Origin: Chitinophaga oryziterrae
GTDB taxonomy: Bacteria > Bacteroidota > Bacteroidia > Chitinophagales > Chitinophagaceae
Length of the DNA stretch: 64,000 nt
Assembly: GCF_009758125.1 (NCBI RefSeq)
Contig: NZ_WRXO01000001.1
Span: forward strand, 1,054,001 to 1,118,000
Reading direction: 5' to 3'
The notes beneath the pieces were generated by a model. The model saw only the letters and a list, made by a program, of their open reading frames with translations, made no database searches and had not been told where the DNA came from. Shown here in pieces: positions 1 to 8,961 of the stretch. The position numbers were made by a program, and so were the translations under genes. Each line of letters starts with the position of its first letter. Position 1 is the first letter of the stretch.

Positions 1-553
1 AAAAATAAAATCCGTTTCCAGTTGGGGAAATCTGAAAAAAGGATATGATACAACTGTATTCGCTAATGCCGTGAAAAGTTTTGAATCAGCAGCAGGCTCT
101 TTTTCTAATAGTGAAACATATAAAATAGACCTGATCAATTTTAAAAGACAGGTACTGGCTAATCAGGCGGATAAAGTATTTGCAGATTTTGTGGCTGCTT
201 ATAACAGCAAAGACATGCCTGCTTTTGATAAATCTTCCAAAGCATTTTTGCAATTACATGATCTTACTAACCAGTTATTAAATTCACATCCCTATTACCG
301 TCTAAGTACCTATCAGCAGCAGGCAAAATATCACTTGTTAAATGCGATGATGCTGATCACTTACTGGGGAGAGAATGACCCCAAAGAAGATAACCTGCAT
401 GATTATGCATATAAAGAATGGAGCGGGATGATGCTCACGTTCTATAAAAAACGCTGGGAGTTGTATTTCGATTATCTGAAAGGGAATACAGCAGTACCTG
501 ACTGGTTTACATGGGAGAGGGACTGGGTAAAGAACAATACCCAATCCCATTAA
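1..553 (+). CDS. alpha-N-acetylglucosaminidase (GH89), C-terminal part
   Basis: The reading frame is open from the left edge of the window (codons in frame with base 2), so the gene begins outside it and only about 183 C-terminal residues are seen. The segment DYAYKEWSGMM followed by FYKKRW matches the C-terminal helical domain of bacterial and animal NAGLU-type GH89 enzymes, which remove terminal alpha-N-acetylglucosamine from glycans. The catalytic domain is not in the window. A GTG at 71 could be mistaken for a start, but the coding sequence clearly continues upstream. It converges with the PEBP gene with a 2-bp gap. Confidence 0.82.
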   Translation, partial: KIKSVSSWGNLKKGYDTTVFANAVKSFESAAGSFSNSETYKIDLINFKRQVLANQADKVFADFVAAYNSKDMPAFDKSSKAFLQLHDLTNQLLNSHPYYRLSTYQQQAKYHLLNAMMLITYWGENDPKEDNLHDYAYKEWSGMMLTFYKKRWELYFDYLKGNTAVPDWFTWERDWVKNNTQSH

Positions 554-555
554 AT

Positions 556-1092
556 TTATCTTTGCCCGTAAGCGACGATAGATGCCTTCGCAATGGTATT
601 GCCAAAAATGTTAAACCCGATAAATGCAGCAGTAGCATTTTTATCTAAGGTTAATTTGCTTTTCAGTGCATACACTGTCACCAGGTATTCATGTGGAGGA
701 CCAGGATTAGGGGCTGCACCTACATAACCAGGTTTACCCATGTCTGTATTACCCTGGATAGCTCCGGCAGGCAATAAGTTTTTAGTAACATCACCGGCGC
801 CAGCTTGTATTTCTTTGATGTCTGCAGGGATATTATATACCATCCAGTGCCAGAAACCGCTACCGGAAGGCGCATCCTTGTCATAAATAGTGATAGCGAA
901 ACTCTGGGTGCCGGCGGGTGCGTTTTCCCATGATAACTGAGGCGATAAGTTTTCGCCGGTGTACCCCATGAAATTGGCGTACTGCTTATTGGATATTTGT
1001 CCGCCCATATCATTGCTTTTCAATGTGAAAGTTTGTGCAGATACAGTTGTACAGATCGTAACAATCGCCAAGAGAAACAGGAGTTTTTTCAT
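556..1092 (-). CDS. YbhB/YbcL family PEBP-like protein, secreted
   Basis: 178 residues. A signal peptide ends near residue 19 (VSAQ before TFTLKS). The body has the phosphatidylethanolamine-binding protein signature of the bacterial YbhB/YbcL branch: LSPQLSW, then YDKDAP near residues 70-75 (the DPDAP-like ligand loop), HWMVYNIP, and GPPHEYLVTVYAL. The length is normal for the family. Bacterial PEBP proteins are soluble ligand binders of mostly unknown physiological role, and no substrate can be read from the sequence. It is transcribed alone and lies downstream of an AraC regulator on the same strand. Confidence 0.9.
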   Translation of the reverse strand: MKKLLFLLAIVTICTTVSAQTFTLKSNDMGGQISNKQYANFMGYTGENLSPQLSWENAPAGTQSFAITIYDKDAPSGSGFWHWMVYNIPADIKEIQAGAGDVTKNLLPAGAIQGNTDMGKPGYVGAAPNPGPPHEYLVTVYALKSKLTLDKNATAAFIGFNIFGNTIAKASIVAYGQR

Positions 1093-1177
1093 TTTACCTT
1101 TTTATTTAGGATTCAAAGGTAGTATGCCGGGGAGGTGTCCTGTTAGGGATAACAGTTCAAAAATTACAGATAAAAGT

Positions 1178-2023
1178 TCAATTTCTTTGTTGATACTCGC
1201 TGGGGGTGAGCCCGAATGTTTGTTTGAAAGAATGTGTAAAACTGGAATGGTTTTCATATCCTACTTTATGGTAGATATCACTGGGCTTTTCATTACTGTT
1301 GCGTAATAAGGTGGCTGCCAGTTCCATTCTCTTTTGCAAAAACCATTTGTTGGGAGAGGTACTGTATAATTTAGAGAACTTCCTTTTGAAGGTAGAGAGG
1401 CTCATGTTACAGAGAAATGCCAGTTCATCTATTGTGATGCAATTTCCGATATTAGCTTCTACTGCTTTCCTGATAATAAGATCTTCCTGGTTTTCTAATA
1501 CGGCCGTGCGTAAGCTGATCACTTCATCCCTGTATTTATCACACATGTATAACATCAGCTCTTCTAACTTTAAAACCCGCATGGCTTTAGAGATAGGTTT
1601 GTTAGTAGCCAGCATCAGGTTTAATGAAGCAATAAAATTTTGCAGGAAATCATCTACCTGGAATACTATAAATGGTTCTTCCATAGATCTCTTTATGTTG
1701 GTATCAAAGATATCCGGATGTTTCATGAAGAAGTTAACCAGCTCGCTGTTATCGAAGAAGAACAGTACGCTTTTGTAAACCCCGTTTTGTGTAGTCCTTT
1801 CGCTCATCAGGCAATTACCGGATGAGAGTAGTAAAAACTCCGTATTATTTATATGTGCACTCTTTTGCGAATAGTAAACACTTTTACTACCTTCTGTTAA
1901 GAAACTGAAGATGTTTTGATTGAGTATTATCTTACTTTTTTCAGTATTGGAAGAGGATTGATAGCTGAAAATTGAAATGCTATCAGTGGTATTGAGATCT
2001 TCCGGCAATGAAAATATATTCAT
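1178..2023 (-). CDS. AraC family transcriptional regulator
   Basis: About 281 residues with the start at 2023 (MNIFSLPEDL); an upstream ATG at 2044 would add seven residues. The N-terminal two thirds is a divergent sensor region without a recognisable cupin signature. The C-terminal 100 residues form the AraC double helix-turn-helix: TIDELAFLCNMSLSTFKRKF (first HTH), then DIYHKVGYENHSSFTHSFKQ and FGLTPSEYQ (second HTH and terminal motif). The nearest possible target in the same direction is the PEBP gene 85 bp downstream; the link is positional only. Confidence 0.9.
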   Translation of the reverse strand: MNIFSLPEDLNTTDSISIFSYQSSSNTEKSKIILNQNIFSFLTEGSKSVYYSQKSAHINNTEFLLLSSGNCLMSERTTQNGVYKSVLFFFDNSELVNFFMKHPDIFDTNIKRSMEEPFIVFQVDDFLQNFIASLNLMLATNKPISKAMRVLKLEELMLYMCDKYRDEVISLRTAVLENQEDLIIRKAVEANIGNCITIDELAFLCNMSLSTFKRKFSKLYSTSPNKWFLQKRMELAATLLRNSNEKPSDIYHKVGYENHSSFTHSFKQTFGLTPSEYQQRN

Positions 2024-2044
2024 ATACCAAAGGTAATAAATCAT

Positions 2045-2343
2045 TCAACAACATCTGGCAAATAACATGCAAACTACTACCGCACAGGTATAAGATTTAC
2101 CTGGCAGGCTTCACCCCCCTCGCTGGTCATGATCACTCTTTTCATGCTGCCATCTTTATTATAGTACAGATAGTCTATGCATACGGAACGGCGAAAGCTA
2201 AAATAGATAGAATCAGCAGTTTCATAACGGTGGATTTAATAGTCTTTCAAATATAAGTGTTAATCTGACAATTTAGGAATTATATACATCTCAGTAATAA
2301 TTATATAAATTTCACTAAGGAGCTTTAGCCTTATCTTTGGGGG
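2045..2343. other. Intergenic stretch with possible eroded small secreted gene
   Basis: No intact gene fits. On the minus strand a signal-peptide-like start (MKLLILSILAFAVPYA, from 2225) runs into a stop after 16 codons. A different minus-strand frame over the same DNA is open for about 50 codons, reads like protein (DSIYFSFRRS, DYLYYNKDGSMKR) and ends near 2080. A one-base frameshift would join them. This may be a decayed small gene; chance is possible. Confidence 0.3.
2332..2339 (+). promoter_or_regulatory. Candidate Bacteroidota -7 element before the copper module
   Basis: TATCTTTG fits the TAnnTTTG -7 consensus, with TTTC 18 bp upstream as an approximate -33 element (TTTG consensus). The predicted start of transcription would fall at or just before the ATG at 2347, implying a very short leader. 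The match is by eye. Confidence 0.45.
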
Positions 2344-2346
2344 GTG

Positions 2347-2682
2347 ATGGGTAAAAAGGTCATAAAAGCTTATTTCCTGCTGGTTGTATTCTTCCTGAAT
2401 ACGCTGGTAGGGATGGCCTGCGCCCTGACTCCGCATGACTGCTGCCATAAACATGAGGCGATAGCCAGTAAGCACTGCTGTAATGATGCTGTGCTTAAAT
2501 TCCAGCAACTGGATAAAAGCCTTGAACAGCACTTTAATACGGTGATGAATGCCCCTGTGGTATTCATTACGCTTCCTTCCCTGCAAATTGTTTATAACAG
2601 CTACCCGCAGCAATACCGTATCGTAAGGCAGGAAATACCACCTGATGACATACGTGTGTCTATTCAATCCTTTCAGATTTGA
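2347..2682 (+). CDS. Small secreted Cys/His-rich protein of copper module
   Basis: 111 residues from ATG 2347; an in-frame GTG sits just before it at 2344. A hydrophobic N-terminus (YFLLVVFFLNTLVGMACA) suggests export. It is followed by a Cys/His cluster (HDCCHKHEAIASKHCC) and a later PPDD motif. The pattern resembles the small Bacteroidota proteins named for HYC, CC and PP motifs that occur beside metal-handling genes, but I cannot assign it firmly. It lies upstream of a DUF3347 protein and a multicopper oxidase, which makes periplasmic copper binding or sensing plausible. That role is an inference. Confidence 0.6.
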   Translation: MGKKVIKAYFLLVVFFLNTLVGMACALTPHDCCHKHEAIASKHCCNDAVLKFQQLDKSLEQHFNTVMNAPVVFITLPSLQIVYNSYPQQYRIVRQEIPPDDIRVSIQSFQI

Positions 2683-2701
2683 TGTGATAGCCCATGTTTT
2701 G

Positions 2702-2725
2702 GCTAATATCCGGCAGGATATTAGC
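2702..2725 (+). promoter_or_regulatory. Intercistronic hairpin in copper module
   Basis: A perfect 10-bp inverted repeat (GCTAATATCC / GGATATTAGC) with a GGCA loop lies between the Cys/His-rich gene and the DUF3347 gene. No long T-tract follows, so attenuation, RNA processing or partial termination are all possible. A TATCTTTT sequence resembling a -7 element follows at about 2740, so a second promoter may lie here. Confidence 0.5.
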
Positions 2726-2766
2726 TGCTATTCTTATTGCTATCTTTTAACATTAAATCTTTTACG

Positions 2767-3237
2767 ATGAAAAGTCTGATCCTTTCAACGATATTATTAT
2801 TTTCCTCTTTTTCTTCTACAGGCCATTTATCTCCCCTGTTAAATCTGTACCTGGATATCAAGGATGCCCTGGTGAACAGTGATGCCGCTACTGCTGCTAC
2901 TAAAGCGGCTGAATTCGCCAAAGTGGTGAATGCTGTTGATATAAATAGCCTTACAGCAGAAGAACAGGCCGCTTTTAAGCCTTTACAGCAGAAGTTGTCT
3001 GCGGATGCTGAATCCATAGCCAAAACTACGGACCTGAGCGGGCAAAGGGTTGCTTTTAAGGCATTTTCTGATCATATGTACGCCTTGTCCAAAGCAGTGA
3101 AGTTGTCTGATGAATCATTATACCAGCAGTATTGCCCTATGAAAAAGAGCTACTGGCTGAGTAAAGACGCGGCGATTAAGAATCCTTATTATGGCAAACA
3201 GATGCTGACATGCGGAAAAGTAAGCGATACATTATGA
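2767..3237 (+). CDS. DUF3347 domain-containing protein (copper-associated)
   Basis: 156 residues from ATG 2767; an in-frame ATG at 2737 would place extra residues before the signal peptide. A signal peptide (MKSLILSTILLFSSFSSTG) is followed by the helical DUF3347 domain: LYLDIKDALVNSD near the N-terminus and the family hallmark YCPM, YWLS, NPYYG and MLTCG near the C-terminus. This domain occurs in Bacteroidota beside copper and cobalt efflux proteins, sometimes fused to CusB-like adaptors. The Cys and Met in CPM and MLTCG are likely metal ligands. The stop overlaps the start of the multicopper oxidase (ATGA), indicating translational coupling. Confidence 0.88.
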   Translation: MKSLILSTILLFSSFSSTGHLSPLLNLYLDIKDALVNSDAATAATKAAEFAKVVNAVDINSLTAEEQAAFKPLQQKLSADAESIAKTTDLSGQRVAFKAFSDHMYALSKAVKLSDESLYQQYCPMKKSYWLSKDAAIKNPYYGKQMLTCGKVSDTL

Positions 3238-5483
3238 GAAAGATACTTTTAATGTTGCTGGTATATTCTTCTGCATCTGCACAACATCCTTTGCCGAAGC
3301 AGCGGCCGGAAAGACCGATGAAGATGTCCCATGACAAACTCATGAAGATGAAACATGACTTTCCGCCATCTAAGGGAGTCGTGCGTTATGATTTGTACGT
3401 ATCAGATACCACCGTTAATTATACGGGGAAGTCCCGGCCGGCAATGGCTATTAACGGGTCTATCCCGGCGCCGGTATTATACTTCACGGAAGGAGACACT
3501 GCGGAAGTATACGTGCATAACAACATGCACATGGAAACATCTATACATTGGCATGGACTGATATTACCTAACAGGTATGATGGCGTCTCTTATCTCACTA
3601 CGGCTCCTGTTAAACCGGGTGAAACACATCTGTACCGTTTCCCAATTGTACAAAGCGGCACGTACTGGTATCACTCACATACCATGTTACAGGAGCAAAG
3701 CGGTATGTACGGTGCTATTGTGATACATAAAAAGGACGCTCCCGTGCAAAAGGAACATACTTTACTGTTAAGCGACTGGACAAATGACAAGCCTTACGAA
3801 GTGGACCGTCGTTTGCACATCGCCAGCGACTGGTTTGCCATCCGTAAGAACAGTGTACAGAGTTACGGAGAAGCGGCTAAAGCAGGCCATTTTAAGACCA
3901 AACTGACCAATGAATGGAAGCGTATGCTGGCAATGGACGTTAGCGATGTATACTATGACCAGGTACTGGCCAATGGTAAAAAAGCAGATGAACAGCCACA
4001 GTATAAAGCCGGTGATAAAGTAAGATTGAGGATTGTGAACGGCAGCTCTTCTACTTATTTCTGGTTGAACTATGCAGGTGGGAAAATGACTGTGGTGGCC
4101 AATGATGGGATGGATGTGGAACCAGTGGAAGTTGATAGGCTGATCATAGGCGTAGCAGAGACTTACGACATAGTGGTGACCATCCCGGAAGATATGAAGT
4201 ATGAATTCCTCGCTACCTCAGAAGACCGTACACGGTCAACCTCTTTGTTCCTGGGCAGTGGAATGGAGATGCCGGCGAAACATCTGCCCCGCTTGAAATA
4301 TTTTGAGGGGATGAAGATGATGAATGATATGATGAAGATGAATGGGGAGATGAATGATATGGATATGCAGATGAGTAACCAGCAGATGGATATGAATACG
4401 GTAATGTATCCTGAGTTGAGTGAAGAGAAGCATGATATGGGGGATATGAAGGGAATGAAAATGTCTTCTTCGGAAGATATGGTCACGCTGAATTATGGTA
4501 TGCTTCGCTCTCCTGTAAAAACTAACCTGCCGGCAGGACCGGAGAAAATCCTGCACTTCAATCTTACCGGTAATATGAACCGGTATGTATGGAGTATCAA
4601 TAACAAAACCGTTTCTGAATCAGATAAGATCCTTATCAAAAAAGGGGAGAACGTAAAGATCATTCTGTACAACGGAACGATGATGCGCCATCCCATGCAT
4701 TTACATGGCCATTTCTTCAGGGTATTGAACGGGCAGGGAGATTACTCTCCCCTGAAGAATACACTGGATATTATGCCTATGGAAACAGATACCCTGGAAT
4801 TTGCAGCAACAGAAAGTGGCGACTGGTTTTTCCATTGCCATATCCTCTATCACATGATGAGTGGTATGGGACGGATATTCAGTTATGAAAACTCTCCTGC
4901 CAACCCGGAAATTCCGAACCCTGATAAGTCTATAAAGAAGATCTATGCTGATGACCGCCAGATTCATCCTTCTGCAAAAATAGGACTGGAAAGCAATGGC
5001 AGTGACGGAGAACTGATCTTCTCCAACACCAGGTACCGTTTACAGACAGAATGGCGTATTGGATTAACACCGGAGAATGGATATGAAAGTGAGAGCCATC
5101 TGGGTAGATACATCGGTAAAATGCAATGGCTGTTTCCTTATATAGGCTGGGATTTCCGTTACAGAAAAATGCAGGCGCCGGAGAAAAACCTTTTCGGTCA
5201 GATCAATACAAAGAATTACAGAAGCGCTTTTCATGCAGGGGTAGAATATACATTGCCGATGCTGGTCATCGCCGATGCATCTGTAGATACTGATGGAAGA
5301 TTAAGATTCCAGCTGAGCAGGGAAGATGTACCACTCACCAAACGTCTGCGCTTCAATTTCATGGCTAACACAGACAAGGAATATATGGCGGGATTCAGGT
5401 ACATCGTAACGAAGTATTTCTCCTTTTCCACACACTACGATAGTGACATGGGATTTGGTGCAGGTGTTACATTAAATTATTAA
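3234..5483 (+). CDS. Multicopper oxidase with Met-rich insert and CopB-like C-terminal domain
   Basis: 749 residues from ATG 3234, overlapping the previous stop. A signal peptide ends at ASAQ. Three cupredoxin domains follow, with copper ligands visible: HWH near 105-107, HSH near 147-149, then HPMHLHGH and the type 1/trinuclear HCHILYH near the end of domain 3. Between domains 2 and 3 is a roughly 50-residue segment very rich in Met, Asp and His, as in CopA/PcoA proteins that bind Cu(I). After the oxidase, about 165 residues of amphipathic beta strands ending in an aromatic-rich terminus resemble an outer-membrane barrel of the CopB/PcoB kind. The likely role is periplasmic oxidation and tolerance of copper. 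The C-terminal assignment is less certain than the oxidase. Confidence 0.88.
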   Translation: MRKILLMLLVYSSASAQHPLPKQRPERPMKMSHDKLMKMKHDFPPSKGVVRYDLYVSDTTVNYTGKSRPAMAINGSIPAPVLYFTEGDTAEVYVHNNMHMETSIHWHGLILPNRYDGVSYLTTAPVKPGETHLYRFPIVQSGTYWYHSHTMLQEQSGMYGAIVIHKKDAPVQKEHTLLLSDWTNDKPYEVDRRLHIASDWFAIRKNSVQSYGEAAKAGHFKTKLTNEWKRMLAMDVSDVYYDQVLANGKKADEQPQYKAGDKVRLRIVNGSSSTYFWLNYAGGKMTVVANDGMDVEPVEVDRLIIGVAETYDIVVTIPEDMKYEFLATSEDRTRSTSLFLGSGMEMPAKHLPRLKYFEGMKMMNDMMKMNGEMNDMDMQMSNQQMDMNTVMYPELSEEKHDMGDMKGMKMSSSEDMVTLNYGMLRSPVKTNLPAGPEKILHFNLTGNMNRYVWSINNKTVSESDKILIKKGENVKIILYNGTMMRHPMHLHGHFFRVLNGQGDYSPLKNTLDIMPMETDTLEFAATESGDWFFHCHILYHMMSGMGRIFSYENSPANPEIPNPDKSIKKIYADDRQIHPSAKIGLESNGSDGELIFSNTRYRLQTEWRIGLTPENGYESESHLGRYIGKMQWLFPYIGWDFRYRKMQAPEKNLFGQINTKNYRSAFHAGVEYTLPMLVIADASVDTDGRLRFQLSREDVPLTKRLRFNFMANTDKEYMAGFRYIVTKYFSFSTHYDSDMGFGAGVTLNY

Positions 5484-5585
5484 CTGTATTTTAACCAGAT
5501 CTGCGCTTATTTTAACTCACATCCGTATAAATTGTCTTTTTTACATTTAATAGTTATCTTGCTGATCATACATTTCACTTAAGTT

Positions 5586-7982
5586 ATGGTCAGCAAGAGA
5601 CTTTTTTTATCTGCAATAATTACCTGTCTTTCTGTAATTGCTGTGGCACAGTCCGTGCGCACGCATATCAACTTTGATACGGACTGGAAATTCCATCGCG
5701 GGCATGCTGCTGATGCTGCCAGGGATTTTAACTACAGCCTGGAGACTATCTTCTCTAAATCAGGATCTGCCTGGGGTACACCTGCTGATCCTGCATTCGA
5801 TGATAAGAACTGGGAGGATGTACAATTGCCGCACGACTGGGTAGTAGGGTTACCTTTTCAATATGTGAAGAACAACGATATAGACGGACATGGTTACAAA
5901 CCGGTAGGCGGACTGTTTCCCGAGAACAGTATAGGATGGTACCGGAAATCATTTGAGATGAACCGTGCAGATTCAGGCAATCGTTTTGTTATTCAGCTGG
6001 ACGGTGTGTACCGTGATAGTAAGGTTTGGATTAACGGCTATTATGTTGGTGGTAATTTCAGCGGCTATAACGGTGCGTCTTATGATATCACAGACTTTAT
6101 CCGTTTCAATAAAACGAATGTACTGGTGGTACGTGCAGATGCTTCCCAGTATGAAGGCTGGTTTTATGAAGGTGCAGGTATTTACAGGCATGTGTGGCTG
6201 AATACTATCAATAATGTACATGTCGCTACTGAAGGTGGTGTATATGTGCATACTGCCGCTAAGACTGTGACGATAGAAACAAAGGTGGTGAATAAGAATA
6301 TTCATCCTGCTAATGCCAGTGTGTATACCGTTATTACCGACAGAAGCGGGAAGAAGATCGCACAGGGAAAAGAAGTACCGTTTACATTAGCGATCAATGA
6401 GAGCAGAACAGTTAAACAGGAACTGAATATTCCTGCGGCTACATTGTGGTCATTGGAGAATCCTTATTTATACAGGGCTATTGTCATTGTAAAATCAGAA
6501 GGCCGTGTTGCAGATAGTGTACAGGTGCGTTTTGGGGTTAGAACGATTACGGTTGATAAAGATAAAGGCTTGTTCGTAAATGGCCTTCCGGTAAAAGTAA
6601 AAGGAGTTTGTTGTCACCAGGACCATGCAGGTGTTGGTGTTGCCTTACCTGATCAGTTACAGTATTACAGGATAGGGTTATTAAAGGAGATGGGCGCAAA
6701 TGCTTACCGTACCAGTCATAACCCGCCTACACCGGAGTTACTGGATGCCTGTGATAGTTTGGGTATGCTGGTGCTGGATGAACCGCGTTTATTAAACAGC
6801 GGTACTGAATATGAAAACCAGTTCAGGCAGCTGATATTGAGAGATCGTAATCATCCCAGTGTTTTCATGTGGTCTATCGGGAATGAAGAATTTGCTACGC
6901 AACGGACAGATATAGGTAAGCGTATCGCACAGAATCAGATATTACTGCAACAGGAGTTAGACCCTTCCAGGACCAGCACCTATGCTGCCAATATGGGCAA
7001 TGATTTCAAGGGTGTGAATGAAGTGATCCCTGTAAGGGGTTTTAATTATAATCTGTATGGTGTGGATGGTTATCATAAAGATCATCCGAACCAGCCTGTA
7101 ATAGGCACAGAAGTGGCCAGTACGGTGACTACCAGGAGCATCTATGTGAAAGATACCGTACGTGCTTATGTACCTGATTACGATAGCACCTATCCTTCCT
7201 GGGCATCTACTGCGGAACAATGGTGGCAGTTGGCTGCTAAACGCGACTGGTTCATGGGTGGTTTTGCCTGGACAGGCTTCGACTACCGTGGCGAACCTAC
7301 GCCGTACAACTGGCCTAATATCAACTCGCATTTCGGGATTATGGATATGTGTGGTTTCCCTAAGAACGTTTATTACTACTACCAGGCATGGTGGACAGAT
7401 AAAGATATCCTGCACATCGCTCCTCACTGGAACTGGCCTGGTAAAGAAGGACAGCCGGTGCTGGTATGGATCAATACCAATGCAGATAATGTAGAGCTGT
7501 TCCTGAACGGGAAGAGCCTTGGTAAAAAAGATATGCCGCGTAACGGGCATCTCCGCTGGACGGTGAACTATGAACCAGGTACACTGGAAGCGGTGGCTTT
7601 CAAGAATGGCAAGAAGATTACATCTAAGGTAGAGACCACCGGAAAAGCAGCACGTATCATCTTAACGCCTTCTAAAACTACTTTATCAGCAGATAATGAA
7701 GATGCGGTAGTGGTGAATGTAAGTGCCGTGGATGCTCAGGGCAGGGAAGTACCTGATGCAGCTGACCTGATCCATTTTTCAACAGAAGGTGGAGCGGTGA
7801 TCATTGGTGTTGGTAATGGAGATCCCAGTAGCCATGAACCGGATCAATGCGTAACTGGAGCATGGCAGCGTAGTTTGTTCGGAGGAAAGGCACAGGTGAT
7901 TATCAGGGCGAATAATAAGCAGGGAGCTGTATCATTTAAAGCAGAAGGGAATGGGTTGCAGACAGCAACGTTAACATTATAA
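5586..7982 (+). CDS. Glycoside hydrolase family 2 (beta-galactosidase-like), secreted
   Basis: 798 residues with a signal peptide (SVIAVAQ). Domain order is typical of GH2: sugar-binding jelly roll (residues about 25-200, with LPHDWVV and GWYRKSF), immunoglobulin-like domain (about 210-320), then a TIM barrel beginning KGVCCHQDHAG. The acid/base is Glu434 in WSIGNEEF and the nucleophile Glu509 in VIGTEVAS. C-terminal beta domains follow, with SLGKKDMPRNGHLRW and a late Ig-like region as in DUF4982-containing Bacteroidota enzymes. Activity on beta-galactosides is the most likely guess; glucuronides or mannosides cannot be excluded. It appears to be monocistronic. Confidence 0.9.
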   Translation: MVSKRLFLSAIITCLSVIAVAQSVRTHINFDTDWKFHRGHAADAARDFNYSLETIFSKSGSAWGTPADPAFDDKNWEDVQLPHDWVVGLPFQYVKNNDIDGHGYKPVGGLFPENSIGWYRKSFEMNRADSGNRFVIQLDGVYRDSKVWINGYYVGGNFSGYNGASYDITDFIRFNKTNVLVVRADASQYEGWFYEGAGIYRHVWLNTINNVHVATEGGVYVHTAAKTVTIETKVVNKNIHPANASVYTVITDRSGKKIAQGKEVPFTLAINESRTVKQELNIPAATLWSLENPYLYRAIVIVKSEGRVADSVQVRFGVRTITVDKDKGLFVNGLPVKVKGVCCHQDHAGVGVALPDQLQYYRIGLLKEMGANAYRTSHNPPTPELLDACDSLGMLVLDEPRLLNSGTEYENQFRQLILRDRNHPSVFMWSIGNEEFATQRTDIGKRIAQNQILLQQELDPSRTSTYAANMGNDFKGVNEVIPVRGFNYNLYGVDGYHKDHPNQPVIGTEVASTVTTRSIYVKDTVRAYVPDYDSTYPSWASTAEQWWQLAAKRDWFMGGFAWTGFDYRGEPTPYNWPNINSHFGIMDMCGFPKNVYYYYQAWWTDKDILHIAPHWNWPGKEGQPVLVWINTNADNVELFLNGKSLGKKDMPRNGHLRWTVNYEPGTLEAVAFKNGKKITSKVETTGKAARIILTPSKTTLSADNEDAVVVNVSAVDAQGREVPDAADLIHFSTEGGAVIIGVGNGDPSSHEPDQCVTGAWQRSLFGGKAQVIIRANNKQGAVSFKAEGNGLQTATLTL

Positions 7983-8080
7983 GTATAATATTTTTTAGGG
8001 GGGGAATGCCATATTTAAGCTCAAAATAAACCTATATATTTTTCGTAAACCCAAATTGTAAACCCACTTAAACTGTAAGT

Positions 8081-8704
8081 ATGAAAAAATCCCCCTGTTT
8101 TCTGACGGCGATCGTAGCCCTGACTGTTACGATTGCCAGCTGCTCTAAAGATGAAGCTATTGTAAATGACAAAATGCCGGCGGCAACAACAGTTGCAGAA
8201 GCGGCTATCACCGGAAATGTAACCTATACGCTGGTTAAATCTGCTACGCCCACGGCAACAGAACAGGCAGCGTACGACCTGATTACCACCGCTATGGATA
8301 CAGCGGTAAAGTACATGAACGCATACACTACGTTCACTAAATCCATCACGGTTACTTATGTGCCTTCAGTAGCTACTGCCGATGGGAACATCAATGGTTC
8401 CATCCGGTTCGGCTCTAATACCTATTACATGAACGCCGCTACAGCGTTACATGAAATAGCACATACTGTAGGTGTTGGTACTTCCAGTGTATGGTGGAAC
8501 ACATTGATCGTCAGTGGTATTTACACGGGGCCGGTAGCTACCCAGATACTAAGAACGATCACCGGCGACTCTACCGCGCAGATTCATGGTGACAGTCAGC
8601 ATTTCTGGCCTTATGGGTTTAACTACCCCAGTGAGTTCAGTTCTTATCATGATTACATTTATCATTGTAACATCCTGGAAGGGATGAAGCAGGATGGCTT
8701 GTAG
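8081..8704 (+). CDS. Putative zincin-like lipoprotein
   Basis: 207 residues. A lipoprotein signal with Cys21 in the TIASCS lipobox predicts anchoring to a membrane. The middle of the mature part carries HEIAHTVGVGT (His124, Glu125, His128), the HExxHxxG core of zinc metallopeptidases. The third metzincin His position is occupied by Thr134, so any third ligand must come from elsewhere, for example the HGDSQHFWPYG segment further on. Two Trp follow the motif (SSVWWN). I do not recognise a named family. Peptidase activity is an inference from the HExxH motif alone. Confidence 0.6.
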   Translation: MKKSPCFLTAIVALTVTIASCSKDEAIVNDKMPAATTVAEAAITGNVTYTLVKSATPTATEQAAYDLITTAMDTAVKYMNAYTTFTKSITVTYVPSVATADGNINGSIRFGSNTYYMNAATALHEIAHTVGVGTSSVWWNTLIVSGIYTGPVATQILRTITGDSTAQIHGDSQHFWPYGFNYPSEFSSYHDYIYHCNILEGMKQDGL

Positions 8705-8732
8705 ATAATCTTTTCATGTAGGCACAAAAAAA

Positions 8733-8758
8733 AGACGGGGATATGATTATCTCCGTCT
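8733..8758. terminator. Hairpin terminator candidate
   Basis: An imperfect 11-bp inverted repeat (AGACGGGGATA / TATCTCCGTCT, loop TGAT) lies 29 bp after the lipoprotein stop. A nine-base A run precedes it, so on the minus strand the hairpin is followed by a T run. Plus-strand termination is likely but lacks a clean T-tract. Confidence 0.5.
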
Positions 8759-8914
8759 ATTACTTAACCTACAACTGTTAAAACTGTATTTGTACAGAAT
8801 TAGTTCGACGCAAAATTAGTATTGCTCACGCATATAGGAAAACCAAAAGAACGGAATAGAAAACCAATTTTTCCAAAGCCCCGGAAAATTGGTCCTTTTA
8901 TCCCACTAATTGGG

Positions 8915-8946
8915 GTTGTCTCAGCTGACTACGTTAGTTATATTTG
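8915..8946 (+). promoter_or_regulatory. Promoter of the YceI gene
   Basis: GTTG (8915-8918), 20 bp, then TATATTTG (8939-8946) fits the Bacteroidota -33/-7 pattern TTTG/TAnnTTTG with one mismatch. Transcription would start about 8953, just before the ATG at 8962. Confidence 0.55.
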
Positions 8947-8961
8947 TTAAAAATAAACTAT

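Noticed and set aside
6957..7550. 197-codon minus-strand open frame inside the GH2 gene
   Set aside because: It lies wholly antisense to a well-supported glycoside hydrolase, has low-complexity Ile/His/Arg composition and no family features.
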